Shown: positions 40,050 through 54,300 of the stretch, in pieces
Position numbering within the stretch: the stretch's first letter is position 1
Layout: every line of letters begins with the position of its first letter
Origin: Branchiostoma floridae
Taxonomy: Eukaryota; Chordata; Leptocardii; Amphioxiformes; Branchiostomatidae
Direction: 5' to 3'
Length of the DNA: 64,000 nt
Assembly (NCBI RefSeq): GCF_000003815.2
Contig: NC_049984.1
Coordinates: 8,554,420 to 8,618,419, forward strand
Translations under genes and position numbers: made by a program
Notes under the pieces: model-generated
Told to the model about the DNA's origin: nothing
Seen by the model: the letters and a program-made list of their open reading frames with translations, nothing else
The model's database searches: none

Positions 40050-42394
40050 TGTTCAGTGACAAAATCTAACTTTATTAAGGTGCGGGCCTTTGTGCAGAAA
40101 CACAGTTACTAACAAATCATAGCGTCTATTTCTATTTTCCATAAATTCAGATATTCCAAAATTATACAATTACCTCACCATATCTATGTACAAATTTTAC
40201 ACCATCAGACTGAGCAATTATAGTACAGAAATGATCAACCATAGCCTCAATATCATGTTAACTGAAGCACTATCAATATACCACATACAAAACCTAATAA
40301 CAGATTGTGCGAGCAAAAGTTTTCTGGACATTAAATTATATACAGAGTACGTTTGATTCTTTTCCATCTTAGACAAGCAGACAGCTTTTGTTGAATGATG
40401 TGCTCAGTATAATGTAATGTTCCTCTTACTTTGAGTTGTAAGTACATTGTACATGTACTTGCTTGTTTAATTTTCATCACAGTATGGCACTCATAAGCCT
40501 CAAAAGCAATTCATATTTGCGACGTTATTGGAATAGTATTAAGAATAGATGAGAAAGGATGGTGGGGAAAAGGAATTCTTTGCATAAAAATAACAAATAT
40601 ACAGTAAAGCCATTAAAAAACTGCTTGAGACGTAGTCAACATCTATCAACATGACCTTAAAATCCTGGTCTATTCTGGTTCACAATTTCTGAATATAAAA
40701 GGGTGCAAGAACAACGCAATACAATACACAGCACAAGTGCAGTATTTAGATACACTGTTAAGAATATAACATATTCCACAATCCTGACATCACATATCTT
40801 ACATTGAATTATCATCACAGTATCTAGACAAGCTGTTTCTAAATTTATCTACCTCCCCTGACAGACAGTAATAAAGTGTAATTAAGAAGGCTTTATGTAA
40901 AATGTTTAGAGACAATGACTTCCATATACTCTCAACTGTAATTCTCAACTTTGGCACCTGAGACATACTCAGAAATGTTTGTGGATTTAACTAACTTTTG
41001 TTAAAAAGAATTCTTGTTTTTTACATTTCAATCTCATACACATTATCAGGAATCAGCAAAATACAAATTGTGTAAAATTACAGCAGCATGAAGTGTAATG
41101 GTTATTGAAATTAATATTGGCTATAGAGGTGTTTTATTAGTAATGTTACATGTTCTACCAGCAATGTTACAAATATTGTGGTTCTCAGAAACATACATAG
41201 ATGAAGCAGTTGATTCCTTACATAAACGATGTATAGAAAGATGTTTAATGTATTGCACAGAGAAGAAAGGTACTTCATAACCATCCCATTTTTTTACTAT
41301 TACATTTTGATTTTTTGTTGTATCAGAAGTGTACACTCTCCATGGACTGAGACATTACACTGGATAGACATTTCATATTCTCCAGTGGAAAACTCCAATA
41401 AAGTTTTGTGAACTTAAGTTTTATACATTCTCCTATGCAGAGCCTAGGCTACACTTTTGTGGGTACAGCCAATCAAAGAATCGTCTTTAGGTAAAACCTA
41501 TTCTCTGATTGGCTGATATCCTGGTTAAGCACAGCCTTTCCAGGCTATATTACAGCTGTGGGCAAGGCTTTGCATAGGAGAATAGTTTCCTACTGATTCC
41601 AAGATCTACCAGGACTGCTACATTGCTGTAGCTGTACTTACAGAATTGCACATCAAGGCCCTTAATTATCTTTGTTTTTTTGGTCCTCTCCTGTAATTTC
41701 TTACTCACTTTATACAATAATTTTCCTCGTCCATAACTTGCCATCTACTTTAAAGATCTCCCCCAAATTGACAAAAATATCTAATAAAACACTCTTCATT
41801 TTCTTCATGAACCGATTCCTTATCCTTTGTATAAAAATGTTATTAATAATGAATTCTTCAGTAGTGCAAGATATATATTTATATATAGTACATAAATTGA
41901 CAGATATTACAAGAGGGTAAGACAGTAGTGTACATTGAAACCCAACACAGCAGGAATGATCTCATGATCTGATGATCATTCCAAAACCTGTGTCTCTATA
42001 AAGCTCACAGGTAAACTATAGGATCCCTTCACAGTAAAAGACTAGATCATCTTCTAGCAGAACTTCTACTGGTCAGGCCTGTAGAAGATTGATGACAAAC
42101 ACCTCTTCATCAGCAGAATTGAGAACATCTTTATCCTTTTGATTCATGTTTCTATACTAACATGGACCAACTATTGCTACACTGAGAACTGTCTGTTACC
42201 ATAGCGTTGGACATTGTGATGATGGGTTTCCATAGTGACAAAGCATCAACAGTTCCTATTGGTCTGATATTCATAGTGACAAGGAATCATGAGCTCCTCT
42301 TGGTAGTTCTGGAAATGGGAAAGATCTCCAGTGAGGGTTGTATGGCCCATTCAGCCCCTGACAGTTAGAGATTGTGTAACACTCCGCAGCAGCT
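40050..42394 (-). other. Probable 3'UTR of the KIF28-like kinesin gene
   Basis: The kinesin stop codon is at 42395-42397. On the minus strand an AATAAA at 40076-40071, about 2.3 kb downstream, is a plausible polyadenylation signal. No conserved coding exon was seen here. The stretch contains a MITE at 41427-41586. Confidence 0.5.
41427..41586. mobile_element. Foldback MITE in the kinesin 3'UTR region
   Basis: Left end CATTCTCCTATGCAGAGCCT and right end AGGCTTTGCATAGGAGAATA are inverted. Internal CAGCCAATCAAAGAATCG and TATTCTCTGATTGGCTGATA form a second inverted pair. Relative of 18537-18770. Confidence 0.65.
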
Positions 42395-45300
42395 CTACTG
42401 GATGACGCAAGCCTTACTGCCTGCACCGCTGTTGATGGACCCATTGCTGCCATTCTGGGCCCCACCTGCTTCTTGTGACTTATTTTGAGCCTGAATTACC
42501 TGGAAAAAGATACATAACAGTAAACTTACTTTGTAAAGAATAAAGCCTTCTGTTAGACCACAGCAAAATCCTATCAGTTGCTGTATTTCAAATGCTGTAA
42601 GCTTTTACTTGAATAGCTACTATTTCTGGGTAAAATTATTTTGAAAGAAAGTGAAATTGTAACATTAATGTTTTTACAAAATGTCTATGCTTTGTGGTAA
42701 AAATTCATTGGAATTTGATGCACAAAATGTAGTTCACTCTTGTGTTCCATGAGTGACATTTAGGAGGGGGTAAAGTGGTGGATATATTTCATTTGGCAGC
42801 ATTTTTGTAAACAACTGCAATGTTGGTACCTGTCAGCTGTTTAACTTTTGAATATAGGAACTACATTTACAAATAATATTTGAATTCTCCTTCAATCATA
42901 GGTTTGCAGACTTTGTATGGTTGCCATGTTTGCTTAAAGATATTTTCTGATGAAAGGATATCAGCCTCACAAGGTTGACAAAAGAGGATAGACATACTTA
43001 ACATGTAGCACAACTTGACTACAACTAATTGTTATAGAACAAGATCACACAAAACTAAACAAAACGTTTGTTTCTAATTAGGTAAATGGACTATAAATGG
43101 ATTATAGCTATCTACAAAACTTCAAGACAAAAGGGATTTTGCTGTCAACAAATTAGAGACAGTCAACAATCTGTGGTAGTTATGAAAAACATTAGTTTCA
43201 TAATCAGTTTTTATGTCTAAATCATACTGTGAAGTGATGTACAGAATGATATGAATTCCTGAGTGCGGGCATGTGCTTTTCATCAACATGATGTTTGCAG
43301 GAGAAACACCTTCAATTTTGAAACAACACTGGTACAAGAGAAATGGTATCATGAGTGCAAATCACTGTTGTTGACATTCGTGTTTTGCCATATGCTGTCC
43401 ATGGTGCTGAAATGTAATTGTTCTGTCACTCTTGATAGTAAATCATTATTGCATTAAACTCTGATAATTATTGAATGGCGAATTTGCGGACAAACATGCA
43501 AGTTAAGGCTGTTACAGTTTGATGAGTATGTCATTGACTGATTGCAATTGATTAGGCATAACATTAGTTATGTAATATTATTGTATTCGATTACGCATAG
43601 TTTCTCTCACATGCAGTTCTATTGTGGTAGGATTAAGATTGCTGATCTGGTATGACAAAAATAGATTTCGTTTTTGAAAATTAGAACAAAAATGTTTGTA
43701 GTTGATTTCTTTAATCCAAAGCAGTGATATTGGGGATGCATGATTTTGTATAGTAAGTTGTGTTCTTGCATGGCCTTGATATTTGTGCACACCTTGATAC
43801 CTGTGAGAATTAAAAGCAATGGTGACATTTCGTGTTGCTGATCCAAAGCAATAAAGTGTGAAGGTTAATGTGAGGATTCAGCAGCAATTCTTGACTTGCA
43901 GGTGAAGGCGAGAAGCTGACTGTTTATCCAGTGGTGCTAATACCCCCCTCACATTAGGCGAAAATCGATCGGAAGACGAGTCTAAATTAAGAGGAGGCAT
44001 GACCCTACTGCCAACGAAGAAATGGCAGAGTTCCCCCCTTCCCGTCAGGGTCATGCCTCCTCGTAATTTAGAGCTCGCAGACTCGTCGTCCGATCGATTT
44101 TCGCCTAATGTGAGGAGGGTATTAAGCATTCACACAAGTGTCATGAAATTCAAGCAATCTTATGAAAAGTGCACAAATCGCTAAGTGAAATTGTACAATT
44201 TCATTGAAACTGCAGTCAACCTCTGCATTGGGAGAAGATTTGTTTCATAGTATTTCTACCAAAAATGTCTCAATGAAACGTTTGCATGAAAATACTATAT
44301 TTTCCATTAGATTCATACATTTTGCATGATGCTTCCTACATTTTTCATAAAATTCATATGAATTTCATAAAATTTCTGCAAATGCTTAAGCACTTGTTAT
44401 GACCACATTTTTCCTTACTCTCGTGCCGTTATCAAGTGTTAATTTTACTGAAATGAGATTTTTGAATAGCAAAAAGCTGGTAAAGCTGTGAAGCAGACAT
44501 GTGAAGTTGAAAGCTTACTAGTAGTACCTTAACTTGCAAATAATGCAATGAACTACATCTACTGTGAACACTGCCTTCAGAAACTCCTGCTCCTACATAC
44601 TACAGTACATGATTCTTACTATCACTGGTCCAAGAGAAACAATGACTAAGACAAAGACACTAGCTTTATATTTTAGATGTCATGCACAACAACCCATGAT
44701 TTTGACTCTCTCCAAATGTAAGAAGTGATGGTAGGGACAGGATAAGATTGACAAGCAAACCAATTTTATCAAACTGTGTTAAAGTTGAAGAAGACTAATA
44801 GTATGTATTACTACATAAAGAAGTGACAGTGAAAAAAGTAATCTTGAACTTAATGAACAGTTGAGCTCTTCTTCCACTGGTCATGACATAGAAGACAGAC
44901 ACTATGCACAGTACACCCCAGTATTTACAGGTTCGTTGTACCTGTAAAATTCCCCTAGCTCTTTTTCACATGCACAATGACCAGTGTACAATTATAATGT
45001 CCTGTCCTAAGGACTGCAACCCTGTCCAGTAGCTTGCATGTTGGGTGGGTGAACCCGCTGGGATTCGAACTAACGACTTCTTGATCCAGAGGCATGGTCA
45101 GTATCCACTGTGCTACACACACTACTGTGGCTAGTTAGTAAAAAAATAATTGGTTTGCTTGTCCTTGATGTTTTGAAAGGATGTATGTATGGTGACAGAC
45201 AACTAAATGAAGTCAGGGAAGATGGGGGTGGGATTACAATTGAAATGGAAGATGGGGTATTCGAACAGATAAGTGATGGAGATTCGGTGTATTTTAACTT

Positions 45301-48300
45301 CCAGCAAAAGTCAAATTGTCCAGACAGATGTTGGTTTTTTTAAATAGGACCTGGTCACAATTGGAACAAAAATGAAAACTGCAGAACTTGTATGGGGTGT
45401 GTTTTCAATTAAAATAAAATGGGGCATGTCAATTAAGGTGAAGAATATAAATCAAATTATTATTTTTTTTTTAGTGAAGCAGGCCTCAGTGTAGTGACAT
45501 ATTTCTAAGTATGTGTTGAATGTAAGTTCTGTATGAACAGTTGTTGTACAATATACAGGGCAGCGAACTACTGAACAATTCCAAGAAGTTTTTAAGACTA
45601 AGATAAAAGTATGGGACTTTTAGGCCTAATTTTACCATCATTGTTATTACAATTACTTGGGGGGGGGGGGGGGGGCAGCACTATGTTTGGACATCTCTAT
45701 GTTCCAACAGCCCTAGGGTTAGGGTTAGGTTTGTGGGGATTGGAAAATAGGTTGCGTCAAAACATAGTAACAACATAGGGCTTGAGCTGATAGCAAATAG
45801 TAAAGAGTGTTACACATTCTCAGTCCATTGTAAGTAATGGAAAATGTCCACAAAAAAACTAAAAGGCTTTTCAGGGACATTGTTATTACAAAGATACAAA
45901 CATTGCTTTTAGTAACAATCCATCTGCCATAAATGTTACACACATATTACATACAGTTATTCAGAACAATTCGGTTACATTTAATAGGCACCATTATTCA
46001 CCGCACACCTTGTTGATTAATACCTTTAAAAGTCACCAAGCTATGCCCCACTGAACATTTCTAAAATTGAAATGCTCTACAATATTATATGCCATTAAGA
46101 TGATTGCAATATTGCTTTGGACCTATACCTTTAGTTAGCAATCTTTGTTTTCAAATGGGTGATTTACAATTTGTTTTGACATAGATATAAAATGTTACAG
46201 AAAAATGATGATTTTCTTCAAAACTCACCATTGTAAAAGACATAGGTCCAATTTAAGGTTTTATACCTAGCTAAATTGGCATTTTGACCTTGCATTGTTT
46301 TCTCAGTAATGAATTAAGACAGATTGAAGCCATGACCAATATTGTCAGATGGGCATGAAAGAACTCTAAATCTGATCTTTTTGGGGCCATAGGGATGCAT
46401 CCGTATGCCCCCCCCCCCAAAAAAAATCAAAATTAGGATTCTTTCATGCCCATCTATCAATATTTGTTACGACTTCAATCTTTCTTAATTCATTAAAGAT
46501 TAAACAATAGAAGGTCAAATGCCAATTTAGCCAGGTAGGAACCTTAAGGAAACATGGCAGAATTTGCACCTTGCAATAACTTTTCAGCCCATTGGTATAT
46601 AAGAGAGATTGGGTTGATGTATGCATGCAAAAAAAAAAGAATAGTCACCAGTAGAAAATACCAAAAGTGCAGGGAAATGCAAATAGAGGTGTGTTGAAAT
46701 AAACAAAATATAGAGATACAAAGAGGCTGGCAAATGAGAGGATTTGATAGCGAAAGAAATCAGATAAAGCAGAGACTAACATGGCTACTGAAACATATAG
46801 CCTTACATTTGGAGAGTCAGAACTGCCAGTGCCCAAACCACCATTCCTTTTTGCCCTGGGGCTGTTGTTGGCAATGTGGATTTGCTCCTTAGCATTTGGG
46901 TCCAACTCAAAGCTGTACACACTAACAAGATCATCCTGAGGGGGGTGAAAATGTTACACAGGTGAGCATGGCGTGGCTATGCTAAATCACATTGACTACG
47001 AACAACGAAACACGACATCGAAAGCTGCTCCTTCCACGAACACAGACACCTGCTTGACAAGGATTACGGCACAGCAAGCTGCAAAACAAGGTGAGTGCAG
47101 GTGCACTGGTTGACAAGAGGCCATTCAAAACAATCACAGCTACCACCGCACGACACATTAAGCACGTGCCATAGGTCGGACACACAGGAACATTTCTTTG
47201 CTGATGATGCACTTGACTTGTTTTGCAAATGCAACCATGCTCATGCACATGCCCACACTCAAGTATTATGGACCAGTCTTTTTCCAGCACAGGACGAGAT
47301 CGTGGCAAGCTTTATCAGAATTCTTTGACAGGGTCTTCAATCATATGAAACTTATAGGTACTGAGATTGTATATTAGAATTTTTGCAAAGCTTCCAATCA
47401 GTCCTGTGCTGAACAAAGACCAAGCCTTGTGAAATGTGTGAACATGAACGTCAACATGTATGCACACGTCGGTAAAGAAATGCAGACAGGTTAATGTTAT
47501 ATGGCAGAACCAAAAACACAGGTGAAGCAAACATGAAGATGAACATGTATATGTTGATTAGTGAGACTTGTTACACGGGTTGTCCTTACATTTGCACCAC
47601 TACCATCGGAAGACTGTTTTGCTCTCAGCATTTTCTGTCCTTTCAACATCTGAAAAAGATAGGAGCCGAGCACACATTACAGAGAAAGATTATGTGCACT
47701 GGAAATTCTCTACAGCAAAAAAACAAACAGTTACTACATGTACAAACATGCTACTTTTGTTTTCTAAGGATTGCAAAAGGGTGCTTATAGTGGGAAAAAG
47801 TGGTCAACAGCCCACACCAGATGTTAGCAACTGCTGATGCACATGCTGGTTAGTGCAAGCTTTCATAGAAGCTACCTGAAATGACTCCAACCACCATAAA
47901 ACCCATGACACCAATCTTTGGGCAGAAATTATTAGGCACTGGTTTGTTTTGTTGATGTCGAGATAAACAGAGGAAACGTACGCAACTTAAAGATGTAACA
48001 AGAAAGCTCGTCTAGAAGAAAAAAAATTAAAGCAGTACACCTGCTTTAAGATCATTATGGCATTCCAAGAGGGATGAATTTAAGTGTAAGTCTCTGTCCC
48101 TTTTAAGATAGAGTGTTGCCTGATATTTGGGTGCACACCCATCAACAGCAGATGATCATTGAAACATCATTTAACTTAATGTCCTTCAGCACATATAAAC
48201 ATATCATATTCAAAATATATTCTAAACAACTAGTTTACATCTTAACATGTGTCCAGTGCCAACCATTAGACCAGTAGACCAAACCAGACTATCCATCACA

Positions 48301-51300
48301 ATTTGAATGAATGAATGATAGTGATGAGGTAGTGCCTGTATGTCCATAAAATACTCATTTTTTAATGTTTTTGTTTTGCATTCCTACATTTTGACAGAAG
48401 TGGGCTGCTATGATCAGTCTATTTGATTTGTTTTTAATGAAACTATAGTATCAACAACAAAATGTCATCATTCCAAGCACTTCCCATTGTTCCGTAGAAT
48501 GAAACCTCTAGCCTGGAATCCAGCCTTGTTAACTTTTATCCACTCTTGAAGATCGATTTCCCGCCAACGAAGAAGCGACCCTTGGGAGAGGACTAATGCT
48601 AATAAGGCTGGAGTGGATCCGAGGCTGTGATAATCGTACATGTACATTACCAGTTCATGTAACACTAGACTATGACCCTCCACTGCAGACCTACCGTGTT
48701 GAGAATCTCCACTCTGGTTTTCAGCTTGTTGCCCGAGCTGTTGGCCACGGCAGACACGTGTCGCCAGAAGGGCTCAAACTGCTGTTCTTCCGCCGGCTTA
48801 CTCTTCCACTCTGAACACAGGTCCTGCAGTAATTCATGAAAAATGCTGTAATTCTCAGATAGATGTGTTTTCTTGGTGTCTTTTTTTAAAGTTAGCTAAA
48901 CACCAGTTTTGTACAGTAAGTAGAAGCTGAATAAGGCTGGATTATAAGTTTTGATTCACTCACATCAGGATCAATTCCAACACTTAACACTTATTAAGTG
49001 ATATATATAGTAGGATCTTAAATGTGTTTGAGGAGAGCATGTACTTGAGACTTGAGGTGCTAAAGCAACTCTGAGGTACAGTATAGTAGTTTATATCTAT
49101 AACGGTGCATGACAACATTACTGTAACAGTGATGCCATTGATTTCCCATAATCCACACAGTACCTGTATTCTCTTCTCCTTCTTCTCCAGTCTCTCAAAC
49201 TTCTTCCTCAGCACGTCCAGCTCGTTTCGCAGCTTGCTCTCCTCCGAGGCCTCGCTGATGGTCTGGCGGCGCTGCATGCCCGGGGTCTGCAGCTGTTCCA
49301 TCTGACGTAACTCCTGGATTGATGTGAGAGAAAAATACATTCAGTAAAATTCAATAAGGACTTTCTTATAATAGTTTAAGAGTGTGCATCTTTTCACTTG
49401 TCATCATTCCACTACAGTACAACTGTACAAGTTTTCTATCACATCAACTCTCAAAATTCTACCGGACGCCATGCACAATACTGCTATTTGAGAAAAAAAA
49501 ACATGAATCTTAAGTTATTTAAAGGGATGTACTACCAATGCAGCTATAGTTATATTAGCATGTCATAACAAAAAAACCTGGTTTCTAACCTTTGTTGTCA
49601 TCTTCATGAGTCTGTTGTCATTAACAGAGTCCTCCTGTACTCCATACAGCTGGAATGTGATGCAGCCGTGCTCAAAGTACCCAAGCTGATCCTGTAAGAT
49701 AACACTTGGGTGAATAAAAGTAGCCAGTGCCCTAACTCTGCCTTTTTCTTGATTTCACCCTGACAGCTATGCATATTTGACAACACACGAAGAGGCAAAA
49801 CTTATCTTTGCCATGGGACTTGACATGCTTGTAATCAACAGTTCGAAAGGGGCATTGTCCAATTTTTGGGTTTGATTCCTAGTATTCCTGCATGGCTAGA
49901 TGTTAATGAGAACTTTTGGGAAATGCATGTAACACAACATTCCTCACTCCATCCAGGTGTAAAATGGATGTGACTTCAGTTTAGGAGGTAAAGGTTGGTG
50001 GAAGGAGAGGGATGGGCTACCTCTTCCAATAACATGCATTTGCCCTGACGTGAGTTTACAACCCACTGCCCCTACTGCATCAAAGGCTTTATAGTTCAAG
50101 GTCTGTAAGTCAAAGTCTACCCTGACTGACCTCATTGACAGCAGGATAGGTGATGATCCTGTGGTGTTTGAACTCAGGAGACAGGGTAGCCTTGATGACA
50201 GGTGTGCTGGTGAAATCATCATCCTGGTACACCTTGTACTTGACATGCAGACCCTTGGAGTACTTGGCTTTGTTCACTTCTGCACTTTTGATGGTCACCT
50301 GTGTGGGGGGGTATAAATATCACAATTTTATTGAGCAGCAAGCTGTTTTTATTGCCTTAAGCATGCTGGTGATTTAATTTCTGTCAGTCCTATAGGAAAC
50401 TTGATTTGCGAGTCCAAATAATCTCACTATGTCCAAATAATCTCATAATGCCACTATACACCTCAGCACCAGCAAATCATGAAAGGTATCAACAAAGATT
50501 TCTATTGTTGAAAACTGCCTTTTTTTAAGAGTTTGGAAGATGATAGCTTAAGATATAGGATGAAAGTAACTGCATACCTTGTAGTGGAATGGTTTTCCTA
50601 GCAGCTCTTGGGGATCTTCAACAAAGAAGTCTTCATCAAGGGGTTTTCCTTTGTCACTGCATGGTGTGATGTTGACGTACAAGTTGCCCTCCTCTACTCC
50701 CTGCAGAGATCAGAAAAGAACAGGAAATAATCATGATGTGAAGTGCACATACATGTACCAGAGTTATCAACCCAGGGCTGAGGGTTTAGAAATTTGTTTT
50801 TACCTAGACCTATTGTAGAATGGAGCTCATTGCCACCGAAACTGTAGGGTCATCATGATTAGGCAAACTTTAAACAACGCTTGCAGTCATTTATGCATAG
50901 GTTAGATGTGACAGGTCATTCAGTGTGATATACAGATGCTGCACTGCCTTGTACATGGTAAACTGGTGTATAATGCCAAAGGGCACATTCTTAGAAGCCT
51001 AGTACCTTGTATTATTTTGTAATGACATTAAAGTGTCAACTACATGTTACAAAGCAAAAGTGACATTATATGATGACTTCTTAGCAGTCCATACCTTGTA
51101 GTCTGTTACAGAGAGTTTGTCATCGAAGTCCAGGGCATAAGACAGAGATTGCAAGAAGACGTTTGCAGTTCCGATGAGCACATCCTCCGGAGGCTCCCAG
51201 AAGGGGTCCTCCTCCTTCGGAATCTTCATCACATCCTCATCACCATCTAAATGCCTCTGGTAAAGTTCCTACATACATGTACAGGTGTAGAAAAACGATT

Positions 51301-54300
51301 AGAACATTGTTTGCACAGCATGTAGAATTTCTCTAGTCTCCAAATTAAGTAACAAATAAATTTATTTCAAAAAACGGTTACTCAAGCAACTGGATATGAT
51401 TTTGGAAACGGTCAGACAATTCAAGCAGAATCCACTAGTCTCAACAAGATTTTTATTCAAATAGATGAACAACTTGTCTCACCTGAATCATGTACCTCCT
51501 GTTCATGAACTTTCCCCTCTCCCACAACCAGGTGTTGCCATTCAGCAAGTTCTTCATCTTCACCACCACTCTGAAATAGCACCGTACACAACATAAGCTT
51601 CACAGACCTTGGATGACATTCAGTTTTCTATAACCATTGACTTTCTGCATCAACTAAAAGTTCATCTGTGTGTACTATGCACTTTCTGCAATGTATGATC
51701 CACTGCTTTCAGAGTAATGTGTTCTATCTGCATAACATGACATTGCAGATGTGGTGGGTTGCTCATTCCTTGACAAAGACTGGAGTTGGCCAGTTGAAAA
51801 TTTTGTTACATCCAATTTTTGTGCTGTAAATTAGAGATTAACCTTTCTTCCAAGTCTACCATACTAGTATTTCACTCTACCTGATTTTTGAGTGGCATTT
51901 TAGCAAATTTTCATGCCTCGGTTTTTATCAGGTTCTGTACTTGTCACACTTACTTTGCACCCTTCTTGCTGCCATAGCCCTCCATGGCTGCCCCACTGAT
52001 CAGGATGACTTCAAAGGTGCGATGTTTGTTCAGCTCCTCACTGATGGCGTTGACCTCTGACACCATGGGCAGCAGTTCCAGGATTTGCTCCTGGGCAATG
52101 ATTTGTTCTGAAATATGAAAGATTTTGACGAAACTTGTTAAATGTTACTTCTCAATCTCTTTATAGGACTGCTTAATTCGCATCTAAGCATTTTTGTGAA
52201 TTTTACAGAAATGGTCTGCATGACTTTCATGAAAAACACAAAGAAGCACAATGTCAAAATGTACAAATCATGAAAAATTTACAAAGTACTATGTGAAATC
52301 TTCAAATCACATTGTACTTGTCAAATAATATGAAAAATGCATCAAAGAAAGTTGGTATGACTACTTAGGCACCACCAAGGAAAGATTTTTAAAAATGGAA
52401 CTGGTAGTTGCCCATTCATTAGTTTTTTGTCACATTTTTAGAAAACATTTCAAATCTAATCAAGACCTTATTTTGATTCAACAACCTACCTTTTGACATG
52501 CCAGCACTGGCTGTGTCAAAACCCTTGTGTTTGGCAATCTCTTTCTGTGCAAAGTCCCAGTCAATCTTACTGGGGGTGTTTTCTGGAGCCTTGGGGTTCA
52601 GGGGGTTGTGGAACACATACATGTGGTTGGAACCTGGGAAAATTGAAATAAAAACCATCATAAAGAGGCAACACAATTTCAGATACTACCTGCTACATTT
52701 TCTGTTCATACATAGAAAACACTGTCACAACCAATAAGGTTCTGCCTCCTATCTTAACTCACCATAGGTCCATACCATGGGTCACAGCCATGTCTTAAAT
52801 GGAGTGCTGGAAGCTTGACTCAGACATATTAGCACTAGTAGCAGATAATCAATGCAGGGATAATAGCCTGCCCTGAGGTATATTTAATATATGATGTCAA
52901 ACGGCATGGTCTGTTCATAAAATCACCAAATGTAAGTGTTGAAAGTAACCGTTTCACTTTGCTTCAGAAAATTCTTTTTAAATATGGCATACCAAAGAGA
53001 ACTCTGTCCAGGTGCTGCAGGGTGGTAGGTCCTGTGAGAGGAACACCGTTGATCTTCGTCTTGGCTCCTTGTTCCCCTGGCTTGATTGTGGCCTCGCTGT
53101 TCTCAAACGTGATGACTGCATGCTGCTTTGAAATACTGAGAAAAAAATGTTCAACAGTTAACTTCATGATATTGTCCTGTTTTTGTCATATTGTTAACTG
53201 ATAAATAGCAGGGATAAAGTTTAACTGATTGCTAGACTTACCTCAGGCCAGTAAGTTGGATCATGGGTGGTGGGTTGGCATCCTTTCTGCCAATGGTCAT
53301 CTCTCCTGGCTCGATGAAGTGGAAGATCACCCCAGACAACATGGGGTCCTCGTTCAGGTTGACAAGATGGGGGTCCTTGCTCTTCCTGTCCTGTGTGTTG
53401 GCCTGGGCTGCTCCCATGGCCTCCTGCTCTTCTCTGTTTCTCTTTAGCTGTGGAGACAAAGTCATAATGTCACAGTTGTCACATGTTCATTGGATGGCCT
53501 CTGGATTCTAGTCTATCTGGTGGATTCCTCTTTAGAGATTATTCAGGCACTGTAAGCTTCTAGTGGTGGTTTATTCTCTTGGTCATCCACTACAGACTCT
53601 CTGCCAGTGGAGGTCTCTCCCTTCAGTCCCTCTAAGTCAACATGCATGCATGTTAGTCTCTAGATCTGCTAGTCTCATTGATACTAATCACTTGTCACAA
53701 CAGTGATTAAAGTATGTTCTTAGTATGTCAACTTGCTGGCACTATTTCATGTAATGTTAGAGTGCATTTAAAAATCATGAAATACATCAAGCCTGATACC
53801 TAGAAGACATTTGCTGTTGTGGTCTGTTTGTGATAGGGGTGAATCACTTGAAACATGAATGGACTACTTGCCAAGTGGTTAAATATGACCCATGAAGCAA
53901 CATAATGATATTTTTTTCATAAAACAAAGGATAAAGGCATATTCCAAGTATTCTTAACAATTTCAAGATATGGCGACAAACTACAATCTATACTGTTGTC
54001 AAAGGATTCAATCGTCACAAAACTGTCACATGAGCGTACCTTGTCCTCAAAGCTCTCATCCATGTCCTTCATCTGCTCCTGATTGGCCAACAGCTGGGCT
54101 CGGATTTCCTCCTCCATCTCTTTACGCATTCTCTCAATCTCTGAAAGGTGCAGATGGAATATTCGAAAACTTGTTCTTTTGCAATATTTTCTAAATTGAA
54201 ACCAATGCATGAACATTCGCAAGGTTTTCCTTGTTAGACCAATCTAACGGCAAATCAGAACATATTTATTCAGAGTCCAGAAAACAGCAGCTTACAAAAC

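Larger units (their letters stand above)
42500..46806 (-). other. Last kinesin intron (~4.3 kb) with several repeats
   Basis: Between the exon ending at 46807 and the final exon starting at 42499. It holds foldback elements at 43938-44124 and 46252-46548, a tRNA-like SINE at 44985-45117, a poly-G tract at 45660-45675 and a short CCCTAGGGTTAGGGTTAGG telomere-like run at 45711. No additional coding exon was recognised. Confidence 0.5.

Noticed and set aside
45045-45117. tRNA gene on the minus strand
   Set aside because: The A and B boxes are recognisable but no acceptor stem or complete cloverleaf forms, and a SINE body follows.
45711-45730. Interstitial telomeric repeat
   Set aside because: Only about two TTAGGG units next to a poly-G tract; chance is sufficient.
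46982-47308. 108-residue minus-strand frame between kinesin exons
   Set aside because: Cys-rich but without a recognisable domain, and the flanking kinesin exons (48695 and 46935) join in phase without it.
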